Positions 8,230 to 16,015 of a DNA stretch of 31,908 nt are shown piece after piece (the first letter of the stretch is position 1; each line of letters starts with the position of its first letter). The stretch is from CAZHFW01 sp964531675. Lineage in GTDB: Bacteria > Planctomycetota > Phycisphaerae > Phycisphaerales > UBA1924. The translations under genes were made by a program, and so were the position numbers. The notes below the pieces were generated by a model, which made no database searches, had not been told where the DNA came from, and saw only the letters and a program-made list of their open reading frames with translations. The stretch covers positions 1 to 31,908 of the forward strand of contig CAZHFW010000043.1 of assembly GCA_964531675.1 (NCBI GenBank), written 5' to 3'.

Positions 8230-8874
8230 TTACCGGCTGACGAGCACCGGATCGGGAAGAGCCTTCGGGAATGGCCCAGTCTGGAAGCGGATCCGGATCG
8301 GATCCGAGTCGGCGTACTTCCCGTTGGCGTCCCAGACGACGAAGGTCACCTCGTACGTGCCGGGCGCTCTGAAGACGTACCCCTGATCGTGGTTGTGCTC
8401 GGCGATGTGGGTGTCAAAGGACCGGGTGGCCCGTGTCGTGGCTTGGCTCGACGCCAGGGGCTGGAACGTTCCCGAGGCGGTGAACTCGCCCCAGACCAGC
8501 TCGGTGCTGGCGCCGGTGTAGACGTCCCGGACCGAGGCGATCTCCCAGCGGAAGTCGCCTCCGGACAGGCGGCCGGTCGCGAAGTAGAAGTCGCTGGTGA
8601 GCAGGACTTCGTCCCCGACCCACCAGTTGTCGAATGCGCCGCCGTCCTGGATCTGGTCCGGAAGGCGGTAGCAGGCCATGCCGGTGCCGACCAGGAGCCG
8701 GCGGCTCCGGACCGAGTAGCGTGACTCGGAGGGGTAGTAACCGGCGCGGAGGATGATCTTGTCGCCGGGCGAACCGGAGGCGGTGTCGACCGTGACGTGG
8801 TTGTGGGCCAGAGCCAGGGTGGCGGACAGGGCGAGCGTCGCGATGGCGACGCGGATGTGCGAAGTGTTGAACAC
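8230..8874 (-). CDS. Secreted protein of unknown function
   Basis: A 214-residue exported protein I do not recognise. A signal peptide spans about 1-23 (hydrophobic core VAIATLALSATLALA, cleavage before HNHV). The mature part has GSPGDKIILRAGYY near the start and ends with an Ig/PKD-like beta region (APGTYEVTFVVWDANGKYADSDPI), typical of surface or periplasmic beta-sandwich proteins. I chose the GTG at 8874 because AAAGG lies 7 bases upstream and the signal peptide then starts properly. A GTG at 8943 overlaps the TGA of the upstream pilin-like gene in GTGA and would add 23 residues, so coupling from there is possible. No catalytic motif is visible. Confidence 0.7.
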   Translation of the reverse strand: MFNTSHIRVAIATLALSATLALAHNHVTVDTASGSPGDKIILRAGYYPSESRYSVRSRRLLVGTGMACYRLPDQIQDGGAFDNWWVGDEVLLTSDFYFATGRLSGGDFRWEIASVRDVYTGASTELVWGEFTASGTFQPLASSQATTRATRSFDTHIAEHNHDQGYVFRAPGTYEVTFVVWDANGKYADSDPIRIRFQTGPFPKALPDPVLVSR

Positions 8875-8939
8875 GAAAAAGCCTTTCGGTGAGAACGTTG
8901 AGCCGCGGTGCTTTGCGGACATCCGGAGTCCGCGCATGC

Positions 8940-9632
8940 TCACCGCGCGGTCAGAGGATCGAACGGGCTTGTCGCGGGCGAGAACCGGGAGCTCAGGTCG
9001 CTCCAGGCCCAGGCCCGCGCGTGCCCGTCGGCGAAAAGGAAGTTGGTCGCGCCCAGGTGCCGGGTGACCGCGATCGCGGCCTTGAGGTCCTTGGGAGTCG
9101 CGAAGGCATGCGTGACCAGGTGGTCGGTGGTTCCGTCCCCCTCGGGCTCGTAGGCGTAGATGACCGACGCCGGTCTGGGCAGAAGCCCGACCCGGTCGAA
9201 GGGCATGGTCCGCCCGCCTGGGATGGGTTTGCGCGTGATCGGATTGAAATCGATGCCTGGCGTGAGGGGCTCGAAGTGCTCGTTGGTCGCGTAGGACGTG
9301 AGCTTGAGCAGACGCGCCGGGTCGGCCGGGCAGAGTCTGGCGGAGCTCGAGATGCCGTAGGACTGAAGCGACTCAAGCCAGCCATCGGGCTTGAGCAGCC
9401 CGCCCGCGGTGTGGCTTGAGATGGGGAAGTGCTCTTTGTTGGCGTCGCAGTACATGACGACCGCCTGGCCGATGGAGCGGAGGTTCCCCAGACAGGCAGC
9501 CCCCCGCGCCATCTGCCGGGCTTTGCCCAGCGAGGGGAGCAGGAGCGAGATCAGCACCGCGACGATCGCGATGACCAGGAGTAACTCGATGAGCGTGAAG
9601 GCCCCGAGCCCGCGTTCAGGTCTGAATTGCAT
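8940..9632 (-). CDS. Prepilin-like protein with H-X9-DG motif
   Basis: A 230-residue pseudopilin. The short leader ends in GAFTLIELLLVIAIVAVLISLLLPSLGKAR, here seen as the G/FTLIE prepilin peptidase site with the long N-terminal hydrophobic helix (about 10-34). The C-terminus carries H-L-9 residues-D-G (H then LGATNFLFA then DG), the H-X9-DG signature of pilin-like proteins that are greatly expanded in planctomycetes. The body contains ARLCPAD and NEHFEP, as in this family. It is likely processed by a prepilin peptidase and assembled by, or located through, a type II secretion or type IV pilus-like system; no such system is in the window. Start at the ATG with GGAG nine bases upstream. Its TGA overlaps a possible start of the next gene. 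Confidence 0.9.
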   Translation of the reverse strand: MQFRPERGLGAFTLIELLLVIAIVAVLISLLLPSLGKARQMARGAACLGNLRSIGQAVVMYCDANKEHFPISSHTAGGLLKPDGWLESLQSYGISSSARLCPADPARLLKLTSYATNEHFEPLTPGIDFNPITRKPIPGGRTMPFDRVGLLPRPASVIYAYEPEGDGTTDHLVTHAFATPKDLKAAIAVTRHLGATNFLFADGHARAWAWSDLSSRFSPATSPFDPLTAR

Positions 9633-9712
9633 GGCGAACCACTCCGCGCGGGGCGTGCAGGATGCAGCCCCGGCCGGTGCGCACGGGATCCGAAGTTGAC
9701 GCGTGGAACCAA

Positions 9713-10384
9713 CTACACGGTGCGCGGCGGGGGCTCGGGAGCATCGAGCGGCCGCGAGGACGCCCACTGATCAGCCGGCAAGGGCATCAGGCCGATCTGC
9801 ATCGGTTTCGGGAGATGCAGTTCGGTCACGGGCCTGGGGCCGGCAACCGGCGCAAACGCGAGGATCTGGGCGAGCGATTTGCACCTGAGGGCGCTGAGGC
9901 CAAAGGCGGTTGTCGGCCTCGGGCGGACGCACGACGGGCAGGCGCCCTTGGTCCCTTTGCAGTCAGTACGCGCGCATGCGATTCCTTCGCCCCGCGCCAA
10001 TCGGTCCTGAGCGGAGCCGACACACAGGGAGCAGTGCTTCTCAGAAGGTTCCACCTGGTCGAGGGCCGCGATCCAGTCGGACTCTTCGGTGTGGACGTAA
10101 GGGGGCGGACGCACCCCGTTGCGAACCGCCCACGCGAGGCGCTCCGGAAGGGTGTGGCAGCAGCAGTTGGTCCAGCACTCCCGGGCCGAAGCGCAGCCGC
10201 AGGAGCAGTCTTCGCAGGGGTAGCGCTCCGCGCTCGAAACCGAGGCGAGACGCAGCGGCCAGGTGGGACTGATGATCCAGCCCTGACTGGCCGCCAGGTA
10301 GCTCATCAAGACCAGGCCGAGGATGGCCCGTCTGAGCAAAGAGCTTCGGGATCGGTTTAGGCGGAGTCGCACGCGCGACGGCAT
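9713..10384 (-). CDS. Cysteine-cluster membrane-anchored protein, unknown function
   Basis: A 223-residue protein. After a basic N-terminus (RVRLRLNRSRSS) comes one hydrophobic segment (about 18-37) acting as anchor or signal. Then comes a dense cysteine region, PCEDCSCGCASARECW followed by TNCCCHTLPERLAWA, then a proline motif RPPPYV, and more distal cysteine pairs (CSLCVG, CARTDCKG, CPSCV). The first cysteine block resembles conserved uncharacterised proteins that I recall from planctomycete genomes; this is memory, not a search. The spacing CxxCxCxC suggests a metal or redox site in the periplasm, which is inference. The start ATG at 10384 has no Shine-Dalgarno sequence; an upstream start at 10495 would add 37 basic residues. 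It ends 80 bases before the pilin-like gene. Confidence 0.65.
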   Translation of the reverse strand: MPSRVRLRLNRSRSSLLRRAILGLVLMSYLAASQGWIISPTWPLRLASVSSAERYPCEDCSCGCASARECWTNCCCHTLPERLAWAVRNGVRPPPYVHTEESDWIAALDQVEPSEKHCSLCVGSAQDRLARGEGIACARTDCKGTKGACPSCVRPRPTTAFGLSALRCKSLAQILAFAPVAGPRPVTELHLPKPMQIGLMPLPADQWASSRPLDAPEPPPRTV

Positions 10385-10500
10385 GCTAGGAGGAGCCCGG
10401 GGTGGGTTTCGAACTTCGCCGCCAGGGCAGTTGGCGCGGATGCGAAGGGATGTGCGGGAAAGCTCTCTGGGAGAACGGGTTAGGAACCCGGGCATTTGGC

Positions 10501-10529
10501 TTGCCCTGGGCGAGTTTGCTTGTTAGGAT
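10501..10529 (+). promoter_or_regulatory. Candidate infC promoter, TTGCCC-17-TAGGAT
   Basis: A -35-like TTGCCC (10501-10506) and a -10-like TAGGAT (10524-10529) are separated by 17 bases, on the strand of infC and the best sigma-70-type match in this gap. A transcript from here would start near 10536 and carry a leader of about 325 bases. Confidence 0.4.
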
Positions 10530-10861
10530 TTTGGTGGAAGAGCTGGTCGATCCCGGCGTGTGTCCGAGGGCCGGTCTCTTGAGGATGTCGTTGCCTGATG
10601 CTGAAGCGCAGAAGCAAGCAGTCTGAAGGCCTTACGCGAGGGGCGCTGGTCGCCCGGGCGAAGACGCCCGCCGTCTGTTCATGACGGCCCGTGACGACTC
10701 CAACCTCGTCAACCAGAACAAGAGCCGCCCCGCGTCGGGTCGGTTTACGCCTGTTTCGATCCGGCGGGCGCGCCGGCGCGATCGTCGCGGCATGTGCTGC
10801 GGCTTCGCGGGCTTCGTTGAAGCGTGAGCTTCTCGGAGCGCAAGCCAAGGAGTGATTCACC
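10530..10861 (+). other. Long infC leader region
   Basis: There is no convincing gene in the roughly 330 bases before infC. What is visible: a 13-codon mini-frame at 10585-10626 starting ATG after an adjacent gagg; a hairpin with gggcg/cgccc arms near 10657-10670; a 6 bp hairpin gccgtc/gacggc near 10669-10687; and a GC-rich ggcgggcgcgccggcgcg stretch near 10763. It ends in aaggag 9 bases before the AUC start. Structured leaders upstream of infC occur in other bacteria for feedback by ribosomal protein or IF-3; whether this one is such a leader is inference. Confidence 0.35.
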
Positions 10862-11602
10862 ATCGCATTCGGACGATTCAACCGCGACGACCGCCCCGCG
10901 CAGCCGCGCACGCGCGTCAACTATCTCATCCGCATCACGCCCATCCGCGTGATCGGCCCCGACAACGAGCCGCTCAACGTGATGGAAACGGCCGATGCGT
11001 TGAAGCTCGCCCAGGAGAAGGGGCTTGATCTGGTCGAGATCGTGCCGGACTCGCGTCCGCCGGTCTGCAAGATCATGGACTTCGGGAAGTACAAGTACGA
11101 GCTTTCGCAGAAGGCCCGTAAGACGCGCGCCGCCAGCAAGGCGACGGAAATGAAGGAAGTGCGTCTGGGTCGCTCGATCAAGATCGGCGATCACGACGTG
11201 CAGATCCGCATCAATCAGTCGCGCCGCTTCCTGCTCGCGGGCCACAAGGTGATGGTCACGCAGCGGTTCAAGGGTCGCGAGATCGCCCACAAGGATCTGG
11301 GCATCGACAAGCTCCGCGAGGTCGCCGACGCACTGGCGGATATCGCCAAGGTCGAGCAGACGCCGCGCTGGTTTGGCAAGCAGGCCTCGATCATCCTGGC
11401 GCCCGACAAGCCCAAGGTCGAGTCGTACAAGCGCAAGCTCGAGAAGGAAAAGGCCGAGGCGATCGCCCGCGGCGAGAAGATCGCCGAGGAGCCGGAGATC
11501 GACGAGGATGAACTCCTTGATGACGATCACGACGACAACGATGGGGACGAGGGCGGCGCGGAGGGTGCTCCCGCCGATCAGTCCAACTCGACGGGTCAGT
11601 GA
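10862..11602 (+). CDS. infC: Translation initiation factor IF-3 with AUC start codon
   Basis: Translated from an ATC codon at 10862, the protein has 246 residues. A TGA at 10853 closes the frame, and no ATG, GTG or TTG occurs before the GTG at 10949. Starting at that GTG would delete the conserved N-terminal strand RVNYLIRITPIRVIGPDNE. The ATC is preceded by aaggag with 9-base spacing. Rare AUU/AUC starts are typical of infC, where IF-3 rejects non-standard starts and so limits its own synthesis. The IF-3 N domain spans about 18-90 (DFGKYKYE linker) and the C domain about 95-185 (RFKGREIAH). A further 60 residues form a highly charged tail, ending in an acidic run at about 209-232 that most IF-3 lack. 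IF-3 binds the 30S subunit and checks the start codon. No rpmI or rplT follows; a strong terminator ends the transcript. Confidence 0.95.
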   Translation: MAFGRFNRDDRPAQPRTRVNYLIRITPIRVIGPDNEPLNVMETADALKLAQEKGLDLVEIVPDSRPPVCKIMDFGKYKYELSQKARKTRAASKATEMKEVRLGRSIKIGDHDVQIRINQSRRFLLAGHKVMVTQRFKGREIAHKDLGIDKLREVADALADIAKVEQTPRWFGKQASIILAPDKPKVESYKRKLEKEKAEAIARGEKIAEEPEIDEDELLDDDHDDNDGDEGGAEGAPADQSNSTGQ

Positions 11603-11644
11603 GTCGTCAAGCGAGGCGATCCGGCGCGATCTGACGTGAAACAC

Positions 11645-11676
11645 AAGCGTCCCCCGAGGTCGGGGGGACGCTTTTT
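11645..11676 (+). terminator. Intrinsic terminator of infC
   Basis: Arms aagcgtccccc and gggggacgctt form a perfect 11 bp stem with a 7-base loop, followed directly by a run of T. It lies about 40 bases past the infC stop codon and shows that infC is the last gene of its unit. On the other strand the stem lies beyond the end of the minus-strand gene at 11747 and could help there too, although the T tract is poor in that direction. Confidence 0.9.
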
Positions 11677-11746
11677 CATTTGGGAATGTCCGTTTCGCAC
11701 GCGAGGGAAGCTGCTATCGGGGGCACGATGCGGGCCGCTCGGTCGA

Positions 11747-12817
11747 TCAGGGCGATCCCGGCGCGTCCGCGGGCGCGTCGGGCGGATTGACCTCCATGGG
11801 CTTGCTCTGGTCGTCCCAGAAAGCGATCGACTCCATCATCTCGATCGCGATTGCGGTCATCTGGTCCGCGCTGTCCTGGGGACCCGCGGCGTTGATGGTG
11901 ATCACACGGTCCGGCAGGAACACGCTGCAGATCACCATCGTGAGCGGGTCCTTTCCGCCCTGTGGAGGATCCGTGTCGACGAGCGTGGTCACGCCCGGGT
12001 ATTGCCCCCAGGCGAAATGGTCATGGCGCGGATCCTGAGGATTCGCCAGGCGGACGGGGAAGACGCCCGGGCGGGCCAGGTTGTACGCCTCGTAGTCGTT
12101 GGGCTGCGCGTCGGCGTCCTCTTCGAGCAGGACGAGCAGCGAGCTCGTCAGGTCGGTGCCCGGGCCCAGTGCGGACGTGAACAGCACGCGATGGTCGGAA
12201 GAGCCTTGAAAACGCAAGGGCTCGGGTGCTCGCACGCTGAACGAGAGCGATTCGGTCAGCGAGTCCGCCAACGCGTCCGGGTCCCAGATGAGTTTCTTGA
12301 GCGATGCCGACGCTGCGGCAAACTCCTGGTCGCTGAGCTTCCGGCTCGCAACCGCTGCCAGGCCCGAGGAGAACCGGGCATCTCCGACCAGCGCCACCGC
12401 AGCGGTCTGCCCGCCGGTGGGCGAGACGCACTCGATCCGCAGGATGCACGACCGGCAACCTCCGAGCACGAGCGTCTCTTTGGAAACCAGCGTCGGATTC
12501 TGGAGCTTGAGCCTTCCCGCGATCTGCTCGGGCGTGAGGGCCTCGATCGCAAAGTCGATCGGACAGTCCGGCAGGTCCGCCCCGACGAAGACAAGCTGGC
12601 GCGGGTCGTCGAGCAGCACGCTCCCGGTGATCGCCATCGAACGCTCGGGGACCAGCCCGATCGCGGTGTCGTCAAACCAGAAGATCTCGGTCTCGCCCAG
12701 CGCGTGCGTCCCCGCGGGCTTGCTGTTCGGGGCGGGCCTGGACGCCTGCTGCGCCTCCGCAGCAGCCGGGACAAGACTGAGGACGATGCAAACGCAGGAT
12801 GGCGGAACGAAGCGCAT
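11747..12817 (-). CDS. Secreted protein of unknown function
   Basis: A 356-residue exported protein without a family I can name. A signal peptide spans about 1-22 (PPSCVCIVLSLVPAAAEAQQ, cleavage near AEA-QQ). The mature part is mixed alpha/beta, contains a CRSC pair near the middle and many acidic residues, and ends in a Pro/Asp-rich tail. There is no visible active site and no membrane segment. The ATG has GGAG six bases upstream. It is the third gene of a minus-strand unit after recJ and the beta-lactamase-fold lipoprotein, with only 27 bases to the latter, so the two exported proteins are probably made together. Confidence 0.7.
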   Translation of the reverse strand: MRFVPPSCVCIVLSLVPAAAEAQQASRPAPNSKPAGTHALGETEIFWFDDTAIGLVPERSMAITGSVLLDDPRQLVFVGADLPDCPIDFAIEALTPEQIAGRLKLQNPTLVSKETLVLGGCRSCILRIECVSPTGGQTAAVALVGDARFSSGLAAVASRKLSDQEFAAASASLKKLIWDPDALADSLTESLSFSVRAPEPLRFQGSSDHRVLFTSALGPGTDLTSSLLVLLEEDADAQPNDYEAYNLARPGVFPVRLANPQDPRHDHFAWGQYPGVTTLVDTDPPQGGKDPLTMVICSVFLPDRVITINAAGPQDSADQMTAIAIEMMESIAFWDDQSKPMEVNPPDAPADAPGSP

Positions 12818-12844
12818 GGGGGACTCCGAGGATTTTCCAACTGA

Positions 12845-14059
12845 TCAGCGGGACGCGGCGGGCTGGTCGTTGATCGAGGCCAGCAGTCGCTTGTAGAACT
12901 CCGCCTCGGCGCTGCCTTTGTGCCAGCGCCAAACGACGACAAGATCGTGCTCGCGGTCGATCCAGATCGAGTTGTCGCCCGCGCCGATCGCGGCGAACGC
13001 ATCGACGGGCGCGTCGGGCCAGCGTCCCTTGGTGTTGAGCCACCAGAGATAGCCGTACTCCGGGTTCTTGCCCTGCGCCACGGTCGCCTGGCGGATCCAG
13101 TCGCGCGAGATGATGCGGTTCGGGCCCCACATGCCGTCGCGGAGGATGAGAAGGCCGAAGCGGGCGTGGTCCATGGTGCTCATCCAGAGCCCGCCTCCCC
13201 AGCGTGTGCCGCCGCTGACCGAGGGCATGGGCTTGCCATCAACGTCGACGATCGCGTTGTCGTACGGGATGTACTTCCAGGAGTCGGACGCGCCGATCGG
13301 GTCCATGATCTCGCGCTTGAGGACCGTGGGGAGTGCTTCCTTCCAGAGCCTCAGGAGCGAGAGCGCCATGCGGTTGATGCGCACGTCGTTGTATTCGTAG
13401 AAGGTCCCGGGCTCGTGGAGTTCGCGGGGCTGGCGAGCGCCCTGCCCGAAGGCCTCGACGCCGATGAACGTGCTCGGCTTGCCGAACATCTCACCATCCC
13501 ACTCGGAGGTCTGGGTCACATGGTGCGCCCAGGTGACCTTGGCGTTGTGGGGCGAGTCGTAGCCTCCATCGCGAACCCGCTGCGCGACGGGTTCGTTCAG
13601 GTTGGCGATGAGGCCCTTGTCGAGCGTGAGGCCGACGAGCGTGGAGAGGTAGCTCTTGGCCATGCTGTAGGAAGGATCGACCGCCTGCGTGTCGCCGAAC
13701 TCCGCGACGATGAATCCATGGCGGATGACGACGCCATTGGTCCCGGCACGCGAGTTTGGGACTGGGCCAAGGGGCGTCCCGAAGATCTTGGCCTGCGTCG
13801 AGAAGTCGCGGGGCATGTCCCCTTCATTGGCCATCGCCCAGTCGATCGCGAGCTTGAGCTTTTCGGGGTCCATCCCGAGCGTCGCCGGCGGGCGGCGTTC
13901 CCACGCGCCCTTGGCGGGGAAGTAAGGCAGGATCGATGCGGGCGCCTTGGCAGCGTCGGGCAAGCTCCCCGCGTGCGACGACTGGGACGAGCCTTCGCGG
14001 GCGCATCCCACAACGGTGCAGAGGCTCGCAGCAAGAGCGGCGCGGAAGGCGAACATCAT
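12845..14059 (-). CDS. Serine beta-lactamase-fold hydrolase, lipoprotein
   Basis: A 404-residue protein of the class C beta-lactamase/penicillin-binding family (Pfam Beta-lactamase type). A lipoprotein signal ends at VVGC with C19 as the lipidation site. The nucleophile motif SxxK is S132-M-A-K135 in DPSYSMAKS. The tyrosine motif is Y223-N224 within FYEYND, a variant of the usual YxN. GGGLWMSTMDHARFG and the C-terminal GAGDNSIWID match esterase-type members. Such proteins include esterases, 6-aminohexanoate-dimer hydrolases and D-amino-acid peptidases; true beta-lactamase activity is unlikely because the Lys-Thr-Gly box is not clear (HKG near the C-terminus is the nearest). The ATG at 14059 has GGAG nine bases upstream. 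It sits 37 bases after recJ. Confidence 0.88.
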   Translation of the reverse strand: MMFAFRAALAASLCTVVGCAREGSSQSSHAGSLPDAAKAPASILPYFPAKGAWERRPPATLGMDPEKLKLAIDWAMANEGDMPRDFSTQAKIFGTPLGPVPNSRAGTNGVVIRHGFIVAEFGDTQAVDPSYSMAKSYLSTLVGLTLDKGLIANLNEPVAQRVRDGGYDSPHNAKVTWAHHVTQTSEWDGEMFGKPSTFIGVEAFGQGARQPRELHEPGTFYEYNDVRINRMALSLLRLWKEALPTVLKREIMDPIGASDSWKYIPYDNAIVDVDGKPMPSVSGGTRWGGGLWMSTMDHARFGLLILRDGMWGPNRIISRDWIRQATVAQGKNPEYGYLWWLNTKGRWPDAPVDAFAAIGAGDNSIWIDREHDLVVVWRWHKGSAEAEFYKRLLASINDQPAASR

Positions 14060-14096
14060 CGGAGGAGTCTCCGGGGGGAAGCGGGGGATCGAGCGT

Positions 14097-15953
14097 TCAG
14101 GAGTGCGGCGCAACGTCGATGATTTCGCACTCAACGCTGGTGCGGCCGTTCCATGTGTTGAGCTTGGGCACCACGATCGCGTCGAAGCTGAACCCGACGC
14201 GGAAGCGGTCGCGGTGCTCGGCCCAGTTCCATCCGAAGAGGCGGACGGGGCTGCTGCGCTCGATGCTCGCGTCGCTCACACGCACCGCCAGATGCTTGTT
14301 CTGCTTCCCGAAGACGTCCGGGCCGTAGACGACCCTGAGCCCGGAGAGTCTGAGCCTGATGGGCGGATTCTCGCGGCCGAAGGGCGCCAAACGCTCGAGC
14401 TGCGCGATCGTGCTGGCGTCGATCGACGCCAACGTGGTGTGCGCGTCATACTCGAGCTTTCCAACCAGATCGTCGGGCGTGAGGAGCTGGTTGGCGTGGT
14501 TGGTGAACGCGTCCACGAACGCTTCGAGATTCTCATCGCGGAGCTTGAGCCCCGCGGCCATGTCGTGCCCGCCGAAGCTCAGCAGGTGGTCCCGGCAATG
14601 CTCGAGCCCCGCGTGCAGGTTGAACCCGTCGATCGAACGGCCCGAACCATGGCACTGGCCATCATGGCGGTTCATCAGGATGGTCGGGCGGCCGAAGCGT
14701 TCCACCAGGCGCGAGCAGACGATGCCCACCACGCCCGGGTGCCAGTCCGCGCACGCGAGCACGATCGCCCGGCGGTCGGGCGACGTCATCCCCGACTTCT
14801 CCGCAAGCTCGGCGGCCTGCTCGAAGATCTTCAGCTCGGTCTGGCGGCGCTGGTCGTTCTGGCGCGAGAGCTGTTCGGCGATGATCGCGGCCCGGTCGGG
14901 CGTTGCGGTGGTGAAGAGTTCCACCGCGTCTTTGGCGTGGTCCATCCGCCCCGAGGCATTCAGACGCGGCGCGAGCTTGAAGCCCACGTCTTCGGCGTTG
15001 ACCTCATCGCTCCCCAGGCCCGAGGCCTGCACCAGGGCGCGGAGGCCGACCATGGGCGAGAGCTTGATGCGGGAGAGCCCGTGCCTGGCGATGACGCGAT
15101 TCTCGCCCACCAGGGGGACGATGTCCGCGATCACGCCGAGCGACGTGAAGGCGAGCAGCTGCACGAGCAGATCGCGGAGATCCGGGGTGGTCCGGTCGCT
15201 GCCGGTGGAGAGCGTCGCGATGCGCCACGCGAGCTTGTACGCGACGCCCGCGCCGCACAGGTCGCCGAAGGGGTACCTGGAGTCGGGGCGGCGCGGGTGG
15301 ACGACCGCGAAGGCTTCGGGCAGGTCCTCCATGCGCGCGGGCGGGTTGTGGTGATCGGTGATGATCAGGTCCACGCCCGCGGCTTTGGCGGTCTGCGCGG
15401 GCTGGATCGCGGTGATGCCGCAGTCCACGGAGACGATGACGCGGGCGCCGGCGCGGGCGAGCTCGTCGATCGCGTCGCAGTTGAGGCCGTAGCCCTCCTC
15501 GAGGCGGTGGGGGACGTACGTGCGGATGTCGGCGTCGGGCGCGACGGCGCGGAACGTGTGATAGAGGATGGTGGTCGCGGTGATCCCGTCGACGTCGTAA
15601 TCGCCATAGATGACGATGGGCTCGCGGGCGCGGAGGGCGCTGAGCAGTCTGGACGCGGCCCGGTCCAGGTCGGGGATGAGCGAGGGATCGTGCAGATCGC
15701 GGAGCGAGGGCTCCAGGAACGACTTGGCGGGGCCCGTGACGCCCCGGCGGATGAGGATCTCACGGACCAGCGGAGAAAGGCCCGCGGTGTCGGCAAGCTC
15801 ATGGCTGGTCGAGGGATGCGCCGACCGCAAGCGCCAGCGTCGGCGCAGCCCGCCGGTCCCCTTGGCAGCAGGGGTGATACGCTCGGAGGTCGCCCCGGGG
15901 GCTGGTGCGTCGGGGGCCTGCGAGTTGTGGGCTTGTGAAACGACCGGGGTCAT
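14097..15953 (-). CDS. recJ: Single-stranded-DNA-specific exonuclease RecJ
   Basis: A 618-residue DHH-family 5'-3' exonuclease acting on single-stranded DNA in recombination (RecF pathway) and mismatch repair. Motif I is YGDYDVDGITA (116-126), motif II SVDCG (175-179), motif III TDHHNPP (199-205), and the DHHA1 domain has the GSGRSIDGFNLHAGL signature. The OB-fold region and the C-terminal domain (RLFGWNWAEHRDRF) follow, so the protein is complete. The first 45 residues are a poorly conserved basic extension. GAGGA lies about 9 bases before the ATG. It is divergent from the cobalamin adenosyltransferase gene across 62 bases and heads a three-gene minus-strand unit with two exported proteins. 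Confidence 0.96.
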   Translation of the reverse strand: MTPVVSQAHNSQAPDAPAPGATSERITPAAKGTGGLRRRWRLRSAHPSTSHELADTAGLSPLVREILIRRGVTGPAKSFLEPSLRDLHDPSLIPDLDRAASRLLSALRAREPIVIYGDYDVDGITATTILYHTFRAVAPDADIRTYVPHRLEEGYGLNCDAIDELARAGARVIVSVDCGITAIQPAQTAKAAGVDLIITDHHNPPARMEDLPEAFAVVHPRRPDSRYPFGDLCGAGVAYKLAWRIATLSTGSDRTTPDLRDLLVQLLAFTSLGVIADIVPLVGENRVIARHGLSRIKLSPMVGLRALVQASGLGSDEVNAEDVGFKLAPRLNASGRMDHAKDAVELFTTATPDRAAIIAEQLSRQNDQRRQTELKIFEQAAELAEKSGMTSPDRRAIVLACADWHPGVVGIVCSRLVERFGRPTILMNRHDGQCHGSGRSIDGFNLHAGLEHCRDHLLSFGGHDMAAGLKLRDENLEAFVDAFTNHANQLLTPDDLVGKLEYDAHTTLASIDASTIAQLERLAPFGRENPPIRLRLSGLRVVYGPDVFGKQNKHLAVRVSDASIERSSPVRLFGWNWAEHRDRFRVGFSFDAIVVPKLNTWNGRTSVECEIIDVAPHS

Positions 15954-16005
15954 GAGGGCGAATCCTCAGCGTCCGCGGGCTGTTCCCCGGGCGACGCTGA
16001 CGGCG

Positions 16006-16011
16006 AGAGTA
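16006..16011 (-). promoter_or_regulatory. Candidate -10 box TACTCT of recJ
   Basis: Minus-strand TACTCT lies 52 bases before the recJ ATG in the divergent gap. Unlike the boxes placed 6 or 9 bases from a start codon, this one would give a normal leader, and recJ does have a Shine-Dalgarno sequence (GAGGA). Confidence 0.35.
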
Positions 16012-16015
16012 TCCG

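Noticed and set aside
10402..10626. 74-codon frame starting GTG after an aggagg sequence, upstream of infC
   Set aside because: The ribosome binding site is good, but the product has no recognisable pattern, and the region overlaps the candidate infC promoter and the cysteine-rich gene's upstream end. It may be chance; only the last 13 codons are mentioned as a possible leader peptide.
12845..14059. Beta-lactamase resistance gene
   Set aside because: The SxxK fold is present, but the tyrosine motif is a variant and the Lys-Thr-Gly box is unclear; an esterase or peptidase is more likely.
13947..15938. 663-codon open frame on the plus strand opposite recJ
   Set aside because: Antisense shadow; recJ has all its DHH motifs on the other strand and this frame has none.
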